From Acutalibacter sp. 1XD8-36 (GTDB lineage Bacteria > Bacillota > Clostridia > Oscillospirales > Acutalibacteraceae): a DNA stretch of 64,000 nucleotides. The position numbers were made by a program, and so were the translations under genes. The notes below the pieces were generated by a model. The model saw nothing but the letters and a program-made list of their open reading frames with translations, ran no database searches and was not told where the DNA came from. Numbering within the stretch: position 1 is the stretch's first letter; each line of letters starts with the position of its first letter. This document shows, one piece after another, positions 52,214 through 60,181 of the stretch. The DNA lies in assembly GCF_009917525.1 (NCBI RefSeq), contig NZ_QZDU01000006.1, positions 111,894-175,893 on the forward strand, given 5' to 3'.

Positions 52214-53941
52214 TTATCCCAGCGACCAATTCTGGCTCTCCGTTTGCAGCTTGACCATCCGGGCAAAAGCCCCGTTCTTCTTCATCAGCTCCTCTGGGGT
52301 TCCCATCTCAGCCACTGTGCCGCCGGACAGCACTACGATCTTGTTGGCGTTCTCCACCGTCCTCATGCGGTGGGCAATAATCAGCACCGTTTTTTTCTCC
52401 ACCAGCCGGGAAATGGCCTGCTGAATCTCCGTTTCGTTCTCTGCATCCAGAGAGGCGGTGGCCTCGTCCAGCAGAATAATAGGCGCGTCTTTCAAGAGGG
52501 CGCGGGCGATGGAGATGCGCTGCCGCTCGCCCCCAGAAAGGGTGGAGCCGTTCTCCCCAATCATGGTCTGATACCCCTGTGGGAGCTTGGAGATAAACTC
52601 ATCGCACATGGCCTCTTTCGCCGCCTGCATGGCCTCCGCATCAGTAGCGTCCTTACGACCTATGCGAATATTCTCCATGACGGTGTTGTTGAACAGCGTT
52701 ACATCCTGGAACACGATGGAATAGGCAGTCAAGAGCCGTTCCGGGTCAACCTTGCCCACATCCACACCGCCGACTGTGATCCTGCCCCGGTCTATATCCC
52801 AAAACCGCGCCGCCAGCTTTGCGGCGGTGGATTTGCCGCCCCCGGAGGGGCCAATCAAGGCCGTTACCTCGCCCTGCTTGGCGGTAAAGGATACATCCTT
52901 CAGCACTGTCTCGCCGCTGTTGTAGGCAAAGCCCACATGGTCAAAGGTGATGTCATAGTCTTTGGGCGAAAAGGCCGTTTCGCCGCTCTGGGAGGGGCTT
53001 TCATTGATCTCGTTCATGCGGTCAATATTGATTTGCAGGGAGTTCATAGCAGCCAGATTTTGCAGAGAGAAGTTCATCGGCTCATAGATACGGGAAACCA
53101 CCAGCAGGAACAGGAAAAAGGTCACAAGGGACAGTTCCCCGCTCATCAGGCGCATACTGCCTACCAGCGCAACCGAGGCGATGCCCAGCTTGAGAATCAT
53201 CTGCGCAGGGGCAACAAACATAGCTGATCCCAGCTCGCTTTTAATGTGCCTTACCTCCAGCGCGTCGATCTTCTTATTCAGACCATCGAGGTATTCCTGT
53301 TCTGCCTTGCAGCTTTTCAAATCGCGGATGGTTTCCAAACACTCCTGCACTCCCTCTGCCACAGCAAGGCTTGCGGCGGTCTGCCTGAGGGTAAAATAGT
53401 TCTGCGCTTTTTTAGAGAAACCTACAATCACCAGCGCCACCGGCAGCACCCACAGCGCCGCAAGTGCCATCTGCCAGTCATAGAACAACAGACTGACGGC
53501 CACAAGACAAGTAGAAATGACCGACCCATAAAACTGGGGCACATAGTGGGAGAACATCTGCTCCGTGACCTGCACATCTCCCATGATGGTGTTGGTCAAG
53601 TCAGATAGGTCTTTCTTGCCGAAGAAGGACAGGGGCAGCCGCCTTAACTTTTCCGCCAGCCGGATGCGGCAGGCTCCGGATTCCTGGTAGGTTGAGAAGT
53701 AAGTAGCGTTGTACTTCCAGAACTCGGAGAGCCAAATTAAGACCAGCGCTGCCACGATTCCAATGGCATAAAGCTCATAGTTGGGCTGTTCACTGTTCAA
53801 AAAATTGCTGACCAGCAGATAGAGCAGCCCCACCGGTAACATCAATACCAAATCAGCTACGGTGCAGGCGGCTGTGGCCTGCACCAGCCCTTTTGCGCCC
53901 TCGCGGGAGAGGGCAAAGCGTTTCATCAGCTTATCAATCAT
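52214..53941 (-). CDS. ABC exporter half-transporter (YbtPQ/IrtAB-like), second subunit
   Basis: 575 residues, six membrane helices and a nucleotide-binding domain (GPSGGGKST, LSGGERQRI, IILLDEATASLD). The transmembrane LSDLTNTIMGDVQVTEQMFSHYVPQF is of the type seen in siderophore-linked YbtP/YbtQ and IrtA/B transporters, which have an exporter fold but import Fe-siderophores. ATG 53941 overlaps the upstream stop (ATGA). Confidence 0.83.
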   Translation of the reverse strand: MIDKLMKRFALSREGAKGLVQATAACTVADLVLMLPVGLLYLLVSNFLNSEQPNYELYAIGIVAALVLIWLSEFWKYNATYFSTYQESGACRIRLAEKLRRLPLSFFGKKDLSDLTNTIMGDVQVTEQMFSHYVPQFYGSVISTCLVAVSLLFYDWQMALAALWVLPVALVIVGFSKKAQNYFTLRQTAASLAVAEGVQECLETIRDLKSCKAEQEYLDGLNKKIDALEVRHIKSELGSAMFVAPAQMILKLGIASVALVGSMRLMSGELSLVTFFLFLLVVSRIYEPMNFSLQNLAAMNSLQINIDRMNEINESPSQSGETAFSPKDYDITFDHVGFAYNSGETVLKDVSFTAKQGEVTALIGPSGGGKSTAAKLAARFWDIDRGRITVGGVDVGKVDPERLLTAYSIVFQDVTLFNNTVMENIRIGRKDATDAEAMQAAKEAMCDEFISKLPQGYQTMIGENGSTLSGGERQRISIARALLKDAPIILLDEATASLDAENETEIQQAISRLVEKKTVLIIAHRMRTVENANKIVVLSGGTVAEMGTPEELMKKNGAFARMVKLQTESQNWSLG

Positions 53942-55713
53942 TTCGCAGCACCTACCTTCCAACTCACAGAGGTTTGATAATCCTGCCACATCTTGGCGTA
54001 AAGTCTACCGTTAGCAACAAGAGAGTCATGGGTTCCGTTTTCCTCCACTTGGCCCTCCCGCAATACAAAGATGCGGTCGGCGTTCTTGATTGTTGTCAGC
54101 CGGTGAGCGATCATAATGACGGTCTTGCCCTTGGAGAGTCGCTCAAAGGCCCGCTGCACCAGCGCCTCATTCTCCGGGTCCGCAAAAGCGGTGGCCTCGT
54201 CCAGAATGAGGATGGGGGCGTTTTTCAACATAACGCGGGCGATAGCGATGCGCTGCTGTTCGCCCCCGGAGAGGTACACGCCGCGGGTTCCGATCACTGT
54301 ATCAATGCCTTGAGGCAGCTTCTGAATGATGTCGTCACACTGAGCCTCATGGAGTACCCGCTCCACCTCCTGACGGGAGGCATCCGGCTTGGACAGCCGC
54401 ACATTTTCCAGAATGGAAGTTTTGAGCAATTTGCTGTCTTGAAACACATAGGCCACGGTGTCCATCAAAATATCTTTTGGAATGTCCTTTACATTGGTGC
54501 CGCCGATCTGGATGGCCCCGCTAGTTACATCCCAAAAGCGGGAGATCAGCCCCGCCACAGTGGTCTTGCCGCCGCCGGACGGCCCCACCAAAGCCACAGT
54601 TTCACCAGCCTCAACTTGGAGCGATATATTTTTTATGGCATCCTCTGTGCTGCCGCTGTAGCGGAAGGTCACATTTTCCAGCGTAACGGAATTGTCTGCC
54701 GGGGCCTTAGCGCTGTGGGGCTCGGGCAGCGGCTCCACATCCAGAACGGAGTGAATACGGCTCAGAGCATCGGCTACGATCATACCATTCTCGCTCATAT
54801 ACATGACCTTGGACATAGCTGTGGCAATGATAGGGGTAAAAATCACATAAAAGATGAAGTTCAGCAGAATCGGCTGGGCTACCGGGCCGCCGCCTGTCAG
54901 AATCAGCGCCAGTACGATGAGAAACGCAAAAGCGCTGTTGATGAACACCGTGTACATCAGCATGGGCGGGCGGCACTTCTTGCAGTAGGCGATGCAGTAT
55001 TTGTAGTAATTGTCAATGGTGCCTTTGAAACGGGCAAAGGAGTGGACGGTCTGCCCGAAGGTCTTGACCACGGGGACGCCCCGCACATATTCCACCGCCT
55101 CGTTGTTCATATCTGCAAGGGCGTTTTGGTACTCCTTGATATCCTTTGCCATCTGCGGCCCCACCATCTTGAACATAGCGGCAAAGCCTAAAATGATGGG
55201 CAGGAGACTGACAAGGCCAAACCGCCAGTCGAACAGGAACAGCATGAGTACCATGCAGATGGGCGTGGTGATTGCCGCCGACATATCCGGGAGCTGGTGG
55301 GCCAGATAGGTTTCGGTGGCCGCGCTGCTGTCGCTCACAATGCGGCGTATCTTCCCGCTGCCCATCTCGCCGATGAATCCCAGGGGAAGCTGGGCAATGT
55401 GGGCCATCAGCGCCTTGCGGATGTTCCCGGCGATGCGGAAGGCCGAGAGATGGGAGCACATCAGTCCGGTTATGTAGATGAGAATGGACGCCAACGCGAA
55501 CAGCACCGCCATCCAGCCGTTTTGAACGATGTGTGTGGCCTGCGTAAAGTTGGGGGCCACGGCAATGACCTCTTTGATGATCTGGAACAGGAACACAAAG
55601 GGGAACAGGGCCAGCACCGCGCTGACAGCGGACAGCATCAGGGATAGGTAGGTCAGAAACCTGTGCCCTCCGGCGTAGGCCATCAGCTCTTTGAGATTGC
55701 TTTTTTTCTTCAC
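53938..55713 (-). CDS. ABC exporter half-transporter (YbtPQ/IrtAB-like), first subunit (GTG start)
   Basis: 591 residues: six membrane helices and a nucleotide-binding domain (GPSGGGKTT, LSGGEQQRI, ILILDEATAFAD). GTG 55713 is chosen because AAGGAGG precedes it. It forms a heterodimer with the next gene. FecBCD importers plus YbtPQ-like pairs suggest two steps of iron-chelate handling (inference). TetR and two palindromes lie upstream. Confidence 0.83.
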   Translation of the reverse strand: MKKKSNLKELMAYAGGHRFLTYLSLMLSAVSAVLALFPFVFLFQIIKEVIAVAPNFTQATHIVQNGWMAVLFALASILIYITGLMCSHLSAFRIAGNIRKALMAHIAQLPLGFIGEMGSGKIRRIVSDSSAATETYLAHQLPDMSAAITTPICMVLMLFLFDWRFGLVSLLPIILGFAAMFKMVGPQMAKDIKEYQNALADMNNEAVEYVRGVPVVKTFGQTVHSFARFKGTIDNYYKYCIAYCKKCRPPMLMYTVFINSAFAFLIVLALILTGGGPVAQPILLNFIFYVIFTPIIATAMSKVMYMSENGMIVADALSRIHSVLDVEPLPEPHSAKAPADNSVTLENVTFRYSGSTEDAIKNISLQVEAGETVALVGPSGGGKTTVAGLISRFWDVTSGAIQIGGTNVKDIPKDILMDTVAYVFQDSKLLKTSILENVRLSKPDASRQEVERVLHEAQCDDIIQKLPQGIDTVIGTRGVYLSGGEQQRIAIARVMLKNAPILILDEATAFADPENEALVQRAFERLSKGKTVIMIAHRLTTIKNADRIFVLREGQVEENGTHDSLVANGRLYAKMWQDYQTSVSWKVGAAK

Positions 55714-55733
55714 ATAGATACCTCCTTGGATGA

Positions 55734-55790
55734 TTAGTTGCAACTAACTATATGGCAAAAATAATGGGGCATAGTTAGTGTGCTAACTAT
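55734..55790. promoter_or_regulatory. Two palindromes between tetR and the YbtPQ-like pair
   Basis: TTAG-TTGCAA-CTAA at 55734-55747 has the same form as the other island boxes and is a perfect palindrome. ATAGTTAG-TGTG-CTAACTAT at 55771-55790 has a 4-base centre and 8-bp arms, so it may instead be the operator of the adjacent TetR regulator; it overlaps the tetR stop codon. Confidence 0.65.
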
Positions 55791-56400
55791 TTTGTCCCAT
55801 TATTTTCATCCATCCAGCGGTATAGAATTCCCGGAGCTGCCCGATGAAGCGCTTCGCCCGTTCTTTGGGCATATCGTGGCGCAAGACCTCAAACATCCCC
55901 TCGAACATCCCGCTTGCAACCATGTGGCACAGCTCCCGATCAAGCTCGGGCACGGTATGCCCCAAGTCCCTCAGCACATCAATATACCTGAAGGTGTACT
56001 CCACCTCAATGTCCACCATATTATGAACAAACTGCTCATAAGGGGTGCCGTCGCTGTAGCAGATCAGCAGCTTGAAGGCCTCCCAGTGGCTGTACATATA
56101 GTCGATCATCCAGTCCACACATTCCGCGGACTCCTTGCCCATATGGGCGGTCTGCTCCTCCTTGGGAAGCTGGGCGAAGTCCGTCTGTGTGGTCATGAAC
56201 CGGCCCATGACCGCCGCCGCGCACGGCTCCACCAGGGCGGCGAACAGGGCTTCCTTGCTGGAGTAGTAGCCGTAAAAAGCTCCGGTGGTCACCCCGGCGG
56301 ATTTGACGATATTCCGTAGGGAGGCCCCCTGAAAGCCCTTTTCCAGGAACTCAGTGGTGGCGGTCTGGTGAATTCTTTCTAAAGTATTGCGTTCGTCCAT
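55783..56400 (-). CDS. TetR-family transcriptional regulator
   Basis: 205 residues with the TetR helix-turn-helix (FQGASLRNIVKSAGVTTGAFYGYYSSKEALF) and a ligand-binding C-terminal part (LICYSDGTPYEQFVHNMVD), close to regulators of multidrug or siderophore-type ABC genes. ATG 56400 has GGAGG upstream; the longer frame lies upstream of the promoter. It probably controls the ABC pair that follows on the same strand. Confidence 0.9.
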   Translation of the reverse strand: MDERNTLERIHQTATTEFLEKGFQGASLRNIVKSAGVTTGAFYGYYSSKEALFAALVEPCAAAVMGRFMTTQTDFAQLPKEEQTAHMGKESAECVDWMIDYMYSHWEAFKLLICYSDGTPYEQFVHNMVDIEVEYTFRYIDVLRDLGHTVPELDRELCHMVASGMFEGMFEVLRHDMPKERAKRFIGQLREFYTAGWMKIMGQNS

Positions 56401-56434
56401 CGAATCCTCCGTAACAGCGTTATATAACGGTGCT

Positions 56435-56463
56435 ATAATAACACAAATCAATAGCCCTGTCAA
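56435..56463 (-). promoter_or_regulatory. Promoter of tetR
   Basis: On the minus strand TTGACA (56458-56463), a 17-base spacer and TATTAT (56435-56440). AT-rich inverted repeats follow (GTTATATAAC at 56418-56427), a possible operator. Confidence 0.75.
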
Positions 56464-56479
56464 GTGCAAATGACAAAAC

Positions 56480-56569
56480 GGGAGTGTCCCAACCGCAGAG
56501 ATAATCATCTGGGTTCCCCCCGCCCGTAGGGCGGGGGAACCCGAAAAGCTCTCCGAAACGGACACTCCC
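56480..56569. repeat. Nested inverted repeat of about 90 bases
   Basis: Outer arms GGGAGTGTCC (56480-56489) and GGACACTCCC (56560-56569) enclose a very strong inner hairpin GGGTTCCCCCCGCCC/GGGCGGGGGAACCC (56511-56542, loop GTA). It lies between the divergent tetR and mntA promoters. It may be a small non-autonomous repeat (MITE/REP type) or a structured RNA. Confidence 0.6.
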
Positions 56570-56613
56570 TGCCAAAGCTGCCGCAAAGCGGTTGAATGAT
56601 TTAGAAAGATCCA

Positions 56614-56642
56614 TTGCTATATTTCGCTTTTTGATGTATACT
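56614..56642 (+). promoter_or_regulatory. Promoter of mntA-hepT
   Basis: TTGCTA (56614-56619), a 17-base spacer and TATACT (56637-56642), 27 bases before the mntA start. Confidence 0.65.
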
Positions 56643-56669
56643 TGAATGGATGGGATGGAGGTGCGTTAA

Positions 56670-56960
56670 ATGGATTACAGTCTATCAGAAACTTTAAAAG
56701 TCGAAATAATAGATTTGGCTCTCCAATGCCAATTGGACAGGGTGATTCTTTTTGGCTCCCGGTCCAGAGGCGACAACCGAGAACGCAGTGACATTGACCT
56801 GGCCATACAAGGCGGCGATACCGTGGCATTTGCGGCTAGTGCTGACGAGGATATACCTACCCTGCTCATGTTTGATGTGGTCGATTTGGATAAGCCTGTG
56901 CAGTCTGAACTGTTGGAAGAAATCAGAAAGGATGGCGTTGTCATCTATGAAAAAGTTTGA
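56670..56960 (+). CDS. mntA: MntA-type minimal nucleotidyltransferase (antitoxin)
   Basis: 96 residues with the exact GS-X10-DxD motif: G29-S30 and D41-x-D43. In MntA/HepT systems this enzyme adds AMP to a tyrosine in the toxin and so silences it. GGAGGTG precedes ATG 56670, and the gene overlaps hepT by 14 bases. Confidence 0.88.
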   Translation: MDYSLSETLKVEIIDLALQCQLDRVILFGSRSRGDNRERSDIDLAIQGGDTVAFAASADEDIPTLLMFDVVDLDKPVQSELLEEIRKDGVVIYEKV

Positions 56961-57336
56961 AAACTTCTGCAAGACGCTGGATAATCTGCGGCTCGTCCGG
57001 AACTTGAATGAGCCTTACGATGTGCTGACCCTGACCGGCAGCGCCGCCCTGTTCGAGATATGCTTTGAGCAGGCATGGAAAGCCATGAAGGAGATTTTGC
57101 AGGAGCATGGTTATGGCGAAGGACAGACCGGCTCACCAAAGCAAATTCTCAAGCTGGCATATAGCGCCGGAATGATACAGGACGAGAAAAAGTGGCTTGC
57201 TATGCTGGTGTCCCGGAATGATGTGACCCATTCCTATAATGAGGAAATTGCGCTGGCGCTGGTGAAACGCGTGAAAGAGGAGTATATTGATTTGTTGGAT
57301 GTACTCAGAGTGGAATTGGAGTCCCGTTGGCTTTGA
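56947..57336 (+). CDS. hepT: HepT/HI0074-type HEPN protein (toxin)
   Basis: 129 residues of the nucleotidyltransferase-substrate-binding (HI0074) group, with the HEPN RNase motif RX4HXY: R90-NDVT-H95-S-Y97. Y97 would be the residue adenylylated by MntA. The pair probably stabilises the island; it lies 300 bases from the right attachment site. Confidence 0.85.
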   Translation: MKKFENFCKTLDNLRLVRNLNEPYDVLTLTGSAALFEICFEQAWKAMKEILQEHGYGEGQTGSPKQILKLAYSAGMIQDEKKWLAMLVSRNDVTHSYNEEIALALVKRVKEEYIDLLDVLRVELESRWL

Positions 57337-57448
57337 CATTCTTTGGGGTTCCGCACATGATTCCGGGACGTCTGCGACATTGACGCTCCAAAATCTGCAC
57401 TGCCACGGGGCCTTGATCTGCTCTCAAAATGGCCCCGTTCTTCTCAAA

Positions 57449-57602
57449 ATTCTAAGAACCGCTCGGAATTTTTCTTAGAACTGCCCAAAATCCGGAACCC
57501 AGTGCGACATCTGCATTTGCGAGTTTATGCCTCCAGAAAACGCCGAAAATCCCCGCAAATACTGGCTTTCCGGTGTTCTCTTATCTTCCGTTCGATTCTA
57601 AT
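57449..57602. repeat. RTTCTAA(G/T) repeats near the right attachment site
   Basis: ATTCTAAG at 57449-57456, CTTAGAAC (inverted) at 57474-57481 and ATTCTAAT at 57595-57602. The remaining bases of 57337-57632 hold no gene. These match the left-arm octamers. Confidence 0.45.
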
Positions 57603-57632
57603 AAAATTCTCTAAATTCTGATTCCTGCACAA

Positions 57633-57696
57633 CACTCGAAATGCGGTAGGTCGGGAGTTCACCGGCGCAAGAGTTCAAATCTCTTCATCTCCGCCA
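57633..57696 (+). pseudogene. 3' half of host tRNA-Ser(CGA)
   Basis: It starts at the core CACTCGAAAT (57633-57642) and continues with the anticodon-stem strand TGCGG, the long variable arm, T arm AAGAG-TTCAAAT-CTCTT, acceptor CATCTCC, G and CCA. The 57,600 side before the core does not resemble a tRNA. The gene's own terminator follows, so this is the original host locus. Confidence 0.88.
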
Positions 57697-57711
57697 TCTC
57701 TTCTATACCAT

Positions 57712-57753
57712 CAATCCGCGCACTTAGCATTGCTGAGTGCGCGGATTGTTTTG
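57712..57753 (+). terminator. Terminator of the split host tRNA-Ser
   Basis: CAATCCGCGCACT (57712-57724) and AGTGCGCGGATTG (57736-57748), followed by TTTT. Confidence 0.85.
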
Positions 57754-57832
57754 CCCGCGCTGAAATATCTTCCTCAGGCAAATAAAGTCCGCTTTGCACC
57801 CCGACTTTCTTTTGTCTTTCAATCCGCGCGCC

Positions 57833-57861
57833 TTGAATTCCACCGCCAAATATGGTAAAAT
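57833..57861 (+). promoter_or_regulatory. Promoter of the DUF2871 gene
   Basis: TTGAAT (57833-57838), a 17-base spacer and TAAAAT (57856-57861). Confidence 0.65.
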
Positions 57862-57896
57862 CACAATAGAATAAAATAGAGAAAGGACCCTCCCCC

Positions 57897-58325
57897 ATGA
57901 GAAAATACATAAACATATCATTTATATACGCCATAGCCGCCATTGCCTGCGGCGTTTTCTACCGCGAGTTCACGAAGCTAATCGGTTTTTCCGGGAAAAC
58001 CTCCCTTGCCTTTGCCCACCTGCATCTCTTTGTGCTTGGAATGGCTTTTTTCCTAATAATTGCGGTTTTCAGCGAGATAACGGACCTGACCGGGCAAAAG
58101 CAGTTCAAGCCCTTTATGCTGCTATATAATACCGGCCTGCCCTTTATGGTCGCCATGCTCTTTGCCAGGGGTATCCCCCAGGCGATGGATCTGGAGCTCT
58201 CTCGTGGATCATCCGCCGCCATATCCGGCATGGCGGGGATAGCCCATATCATTATGACCGCCGCGGTTATCCTGCTTTTCATGGCGCTCAGGAACTGCCA
58301 TGTCACAGTGAGGCCCTCTAAGTAA
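57897..58325 (+). CDS. DUF2871 membrane protein
   Basis: 142 residues, four membrane helices, with AIAACGVFYREFTKLIGFSG and AHLHLFVLGMAFFLI, the DUF2871 pattern. The histidines in AHLHLF and AHIIM could bind haem or metal (inference). Function unknown. The gene is convergent with the small gene at 58365. Confidence 0.82.
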   Translation: MRKYINISFIYAIAAIACGVFYREFTKLIGFSGKTSLAFAHLHLFVLGMAFFLIIAVFSEITDLTGQKQFKPFMLLYNTGLPFMVAMLFARGIPQAMDLELSRGSSAAISGMAGIAHIIMTAAVILLFMALRNCHVTVRPSK

Positions 58326-58364
58326 ACTATAATTTATATATTATTATAATATTATAGTATATAC

Positions 58365-58541
58365 TTATGCACACCCTTCTTCAAGCAGGGTCCACTGGAA
58401 GTTCTCCCACAGCAGCCTGCTGCCCATATCCGTGCCCTCTGGCAGCAGGAACATCGCCACCTGATTTTCCACGCCGCTGTCGCTGGTCATATAAGCGTAG
58501 TCGCCGTTGATAGAATCAACCGTATAGTAAACCGGCCCCAT
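58365..58541 (-). CDS. Small protein of 58 residues (DUF3006-like)
   Basis: A short gene from ATG 58541 (GGGGGAGGTG upstream) to TAA 58365. The product begins MGPVYYTVDSINGDYAYM and ends LLWENFQWTLLEEGCA. The VDSINGDYA start and the LPEG turn resemble DUF3006 proteins, but the match is weak. Only four bases separate it from the MATE gene. Confidence 0.65.
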   Translation of the reverse strand: MGPVYYTVDSINGDYAYMTSDSGVENQVAMFLLPEGTDMGSRLLWENFQWTLLEEGCA

Positions 58542-58545
58542 AAAT

Positions 58546-59904
58546 TTACACCTCCCCCAGCTTCTCTCTGGTCAAATCCCTGACCCACTTAAACTTCCTG
58601 AACCTAAACATGACCCATGGTATCTTTCCCACTTCGTCGAGGCAGGTGCAGGCGTATACCGCAAGGGGCGACCAGTGGAACACGAAGGCCCCGGTAAAGG
58701 CCAGGGGCACGGCAATGCACCACATGCAGACTATAAGGCTGTACATATCGAAGAGGGTGTCGCCGCCGCCGTCAAGTACGCCGTTGATAGTCACTGTGTT
58801 CACGCAGCGGCCTATCATGTATATAGCCATAATGACCATCATGCCCCAAAGATACTCCCGGGCCCTGTCGGTGAGGGTAACCATGCCCACTGTAAGTGGT
58901 GTGACCGCCAGCACCAGAAGGGTTGAGAGCAGGCCAATCACATAGGAGAGGTTCTTCAGGCGGATACCGTAGGCCTTCCCCCTCTCAAGGTTCCCGGCGC
59001 CCAGCTCATTGCCCACCATGATACCTGCGGCGCTGCCGATACCGTTGCACAGGCAGCAAATCAAATCCCTCACCACTGCCGATACCGAGTTGGCCGCAGC
59101 AGCGTCGCTGCCCATATGCCCGATTATAGCGGTATAGGAGGTAAAGCCCACGCCCCAGCAGAGGGAGCCGCCTATAAGCGGCAGTGCCTGGCGGGCAAAG
59201 TCGGCGTTAAGCTGCCTGGGGAGCTTAAAAAACCTCCCCGGCGCAGGCCGCACGAAGCCGGGCTTCAGGGTAAGGAGCAGGCAGAGCAGCAACTCTATAG
59301 CCCGGGAGATAGTGGTAGCCAGGGCGGCGCCTCTGGCCTGCATCCTGGGTGCGCCCAAAAGCCCGAAGATAAAGACGGCATTCAAAATAACATTCATTAT
59401 AACGGCGCTGGAACTGATGAGCGCCCCCAGCTTTACGTGGTCCGTAACCTTCATGGCGGTGAGATAGCACTGGGAAATGCCTGTGAGAAGATAAGACCAG
59501 CCGGCAATCCGTAGATATGTACTGCCAATGGCAATAAGCTCCGGGTCGCCGGTAAAAATCCTCATGAGCATTCCCGGAATCAGCTCGCATGCAAGGAAAA
59601 ACAGCACCGACACCATCCCCGAGTACCGAAGCATCATATTAAACAGGTCCTCAAGGGTGTGCCTGTCCCCCTTGCCCCAGTACTGAGCCCCCAGAATGGC
59701 GCCTGCCCCTGCAATAGCCCCGATAAACATGTTTTGTATAAACTGTATCTGTGTGGCCAGCGATACCGCCGTCATCTCCGCCTGAGCCACCCTGCCCAGC
59801 ATCAGGGCGTCGGCAGCAGCCACCAGCGCCAGCATCAGGCTCTGCAGGGCAATAGGCAGGGTGAGGCGAAGAAGGTTCTTGTTGAATTTCCTTTTGTCTA
59901 TCAT
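58546..59904 (-). CDS. MATE-family efflux transporter (backbone)
   Basis: 452 residues with 12 membrane helices, starting NLLRLTLPIALQSLMLALVAAADALMLGRV; the second half begins QALPLIGGSLCWGVGFTSYTAI. It belongs to a different branch from the MATE protein at 45536. GGGGAAG lies before ATG 59904. The substrate is unknown. Confidence 0.92.
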   Translation of the reverse strand: MIDKRKFNKNLLRLTLPIALQSLMLALVAAADALMLGRVAQAEMTAVSLATQIQFIQNMFIGAIAGAGAILGAQYWGKGDRHTLEDLFNMMLRYSGMVSVLFFLACELIPGMLMRIFTGDPELIAIGSTYLRIAGWSYLLTGISQCYLTAMKVTDHVKLGALISSSAVIMNVILNAVFIFGLLGAPRMQARGAALATTISRAIELLLCLLLTLKPGFVRPAPGRFFKLPRQLNADFARQALPLIGGSLCWGVGFTSYTAIIGHMGSDAAAANSVSAVVRDLICCLCNGIGSAAGIMVGNELGAGNLERGKAYGIRLKNLSYVIGLLSTLLVLAVTPLTVGMVTLTDRAREYLWGMMVIMAIYMIGRCVNTVTINGVLDGGGDTLFDMYSLIVCMWCIAVPLAFTGAFVFHWSPLAVYACTCLDEVGKIPWVMFRFRKFKWVRDLTREKLGEV

Positions 59905-59938
59905 TTGGTTTACTTCCCCTTTTTGTTACTGACTCCAT

Positions 59939-59967
59939 ATTATAGAGGCAAACATTGGGTTTGTCAA
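59939..59967 (-). promoter_or_regulatory. Promoter of the MATE gene
   Basis: On the minus strand TTGACA (59962-59967), a 17-base spacer and TATAAT (59939-59944). Confidence 0.8.
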
Positions 59968-60038
59968 TGATTCTGAGGGTATGAAGTAAACGAACCGGCC
60001 TGGCTGCAATCCGGGGCTAAATTTTTTTCGCAAACCCC

Positions 60039-60066
60039 TTGACAAATCAGAAAAACTTGGTATAAT
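60039..60066 (+). promoter_or_regulatory. Promoter of the tRNA-Gln/tRNA-Pro pair
   Basis: TTGACA (60039-60044), a 16-base spacer and TATAAT (60061-60066), 38 bases before tRNA-Gln. Confidence 0.8.
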
Positions 60067-60103
60067 AATAGAGTCGCTGGGACATGTCCCCGGCGCAGGA
60101 GAA

Positions 60104-60177
60104 AGCGGTATTGTGTAATGGTAGCACAGCAGACTCTGACTCTGTTTGTCTGGGTTCAAATCCTGGTACCGCTGCCA
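60104..60177 (+). tRNA. tRNA-Gln(CTG)
   Basis: Acceptor AGCGGTA/TACCGCT is perfect, the D arm is short, the anticodon loop is CTCTGAC with CTG, the T arm has TTCAAAT, and discriminator G and CCA are encoded. It reads CAG. Confidence 0.93.
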
Positions 60178-60181
60178 AGGC

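Larger units (their letters stand above)
28120..57642. mobile_element. Integrative mobilizable element or accreted island in tRNA-Ser(CGA), about 29.5 kb
   Basis: The island is bounded by the 10-base direct repeat CACTCGAAAT at 28120-28129 and 57633-57642, which lies in the anticodon loop of a split tRNA-Ser. It carries a tyrosine integrase with excisionase, a MOBP relaxase with MobC, a RepA-like ATPase, an RdRP-family polymerase, a replacement tRNA-Ser, a restriction protein and a toxin-antitoxin pair, but no type IV secretion genes, so transfer would need a helper. The part 28.6-40.4 kb has visibly lower GC and different codon use than 40.4-57.3 kb, so the island may be composite. Confidence 0.8.

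Noticed and set aside
50293..53227. Several long plus-strand frames across the ABC exporter genes
   Set aside because: They lack ribosome binding sites and domains, and are mirror frames of GC-rich genes with clear ATPase motifs on the minus strand.
28120..57642. Complete conjugative element (ICE)
   Set aside because: No VirB4, coupling protein or other type IV secretion genes were found; only mobilization functions are present.
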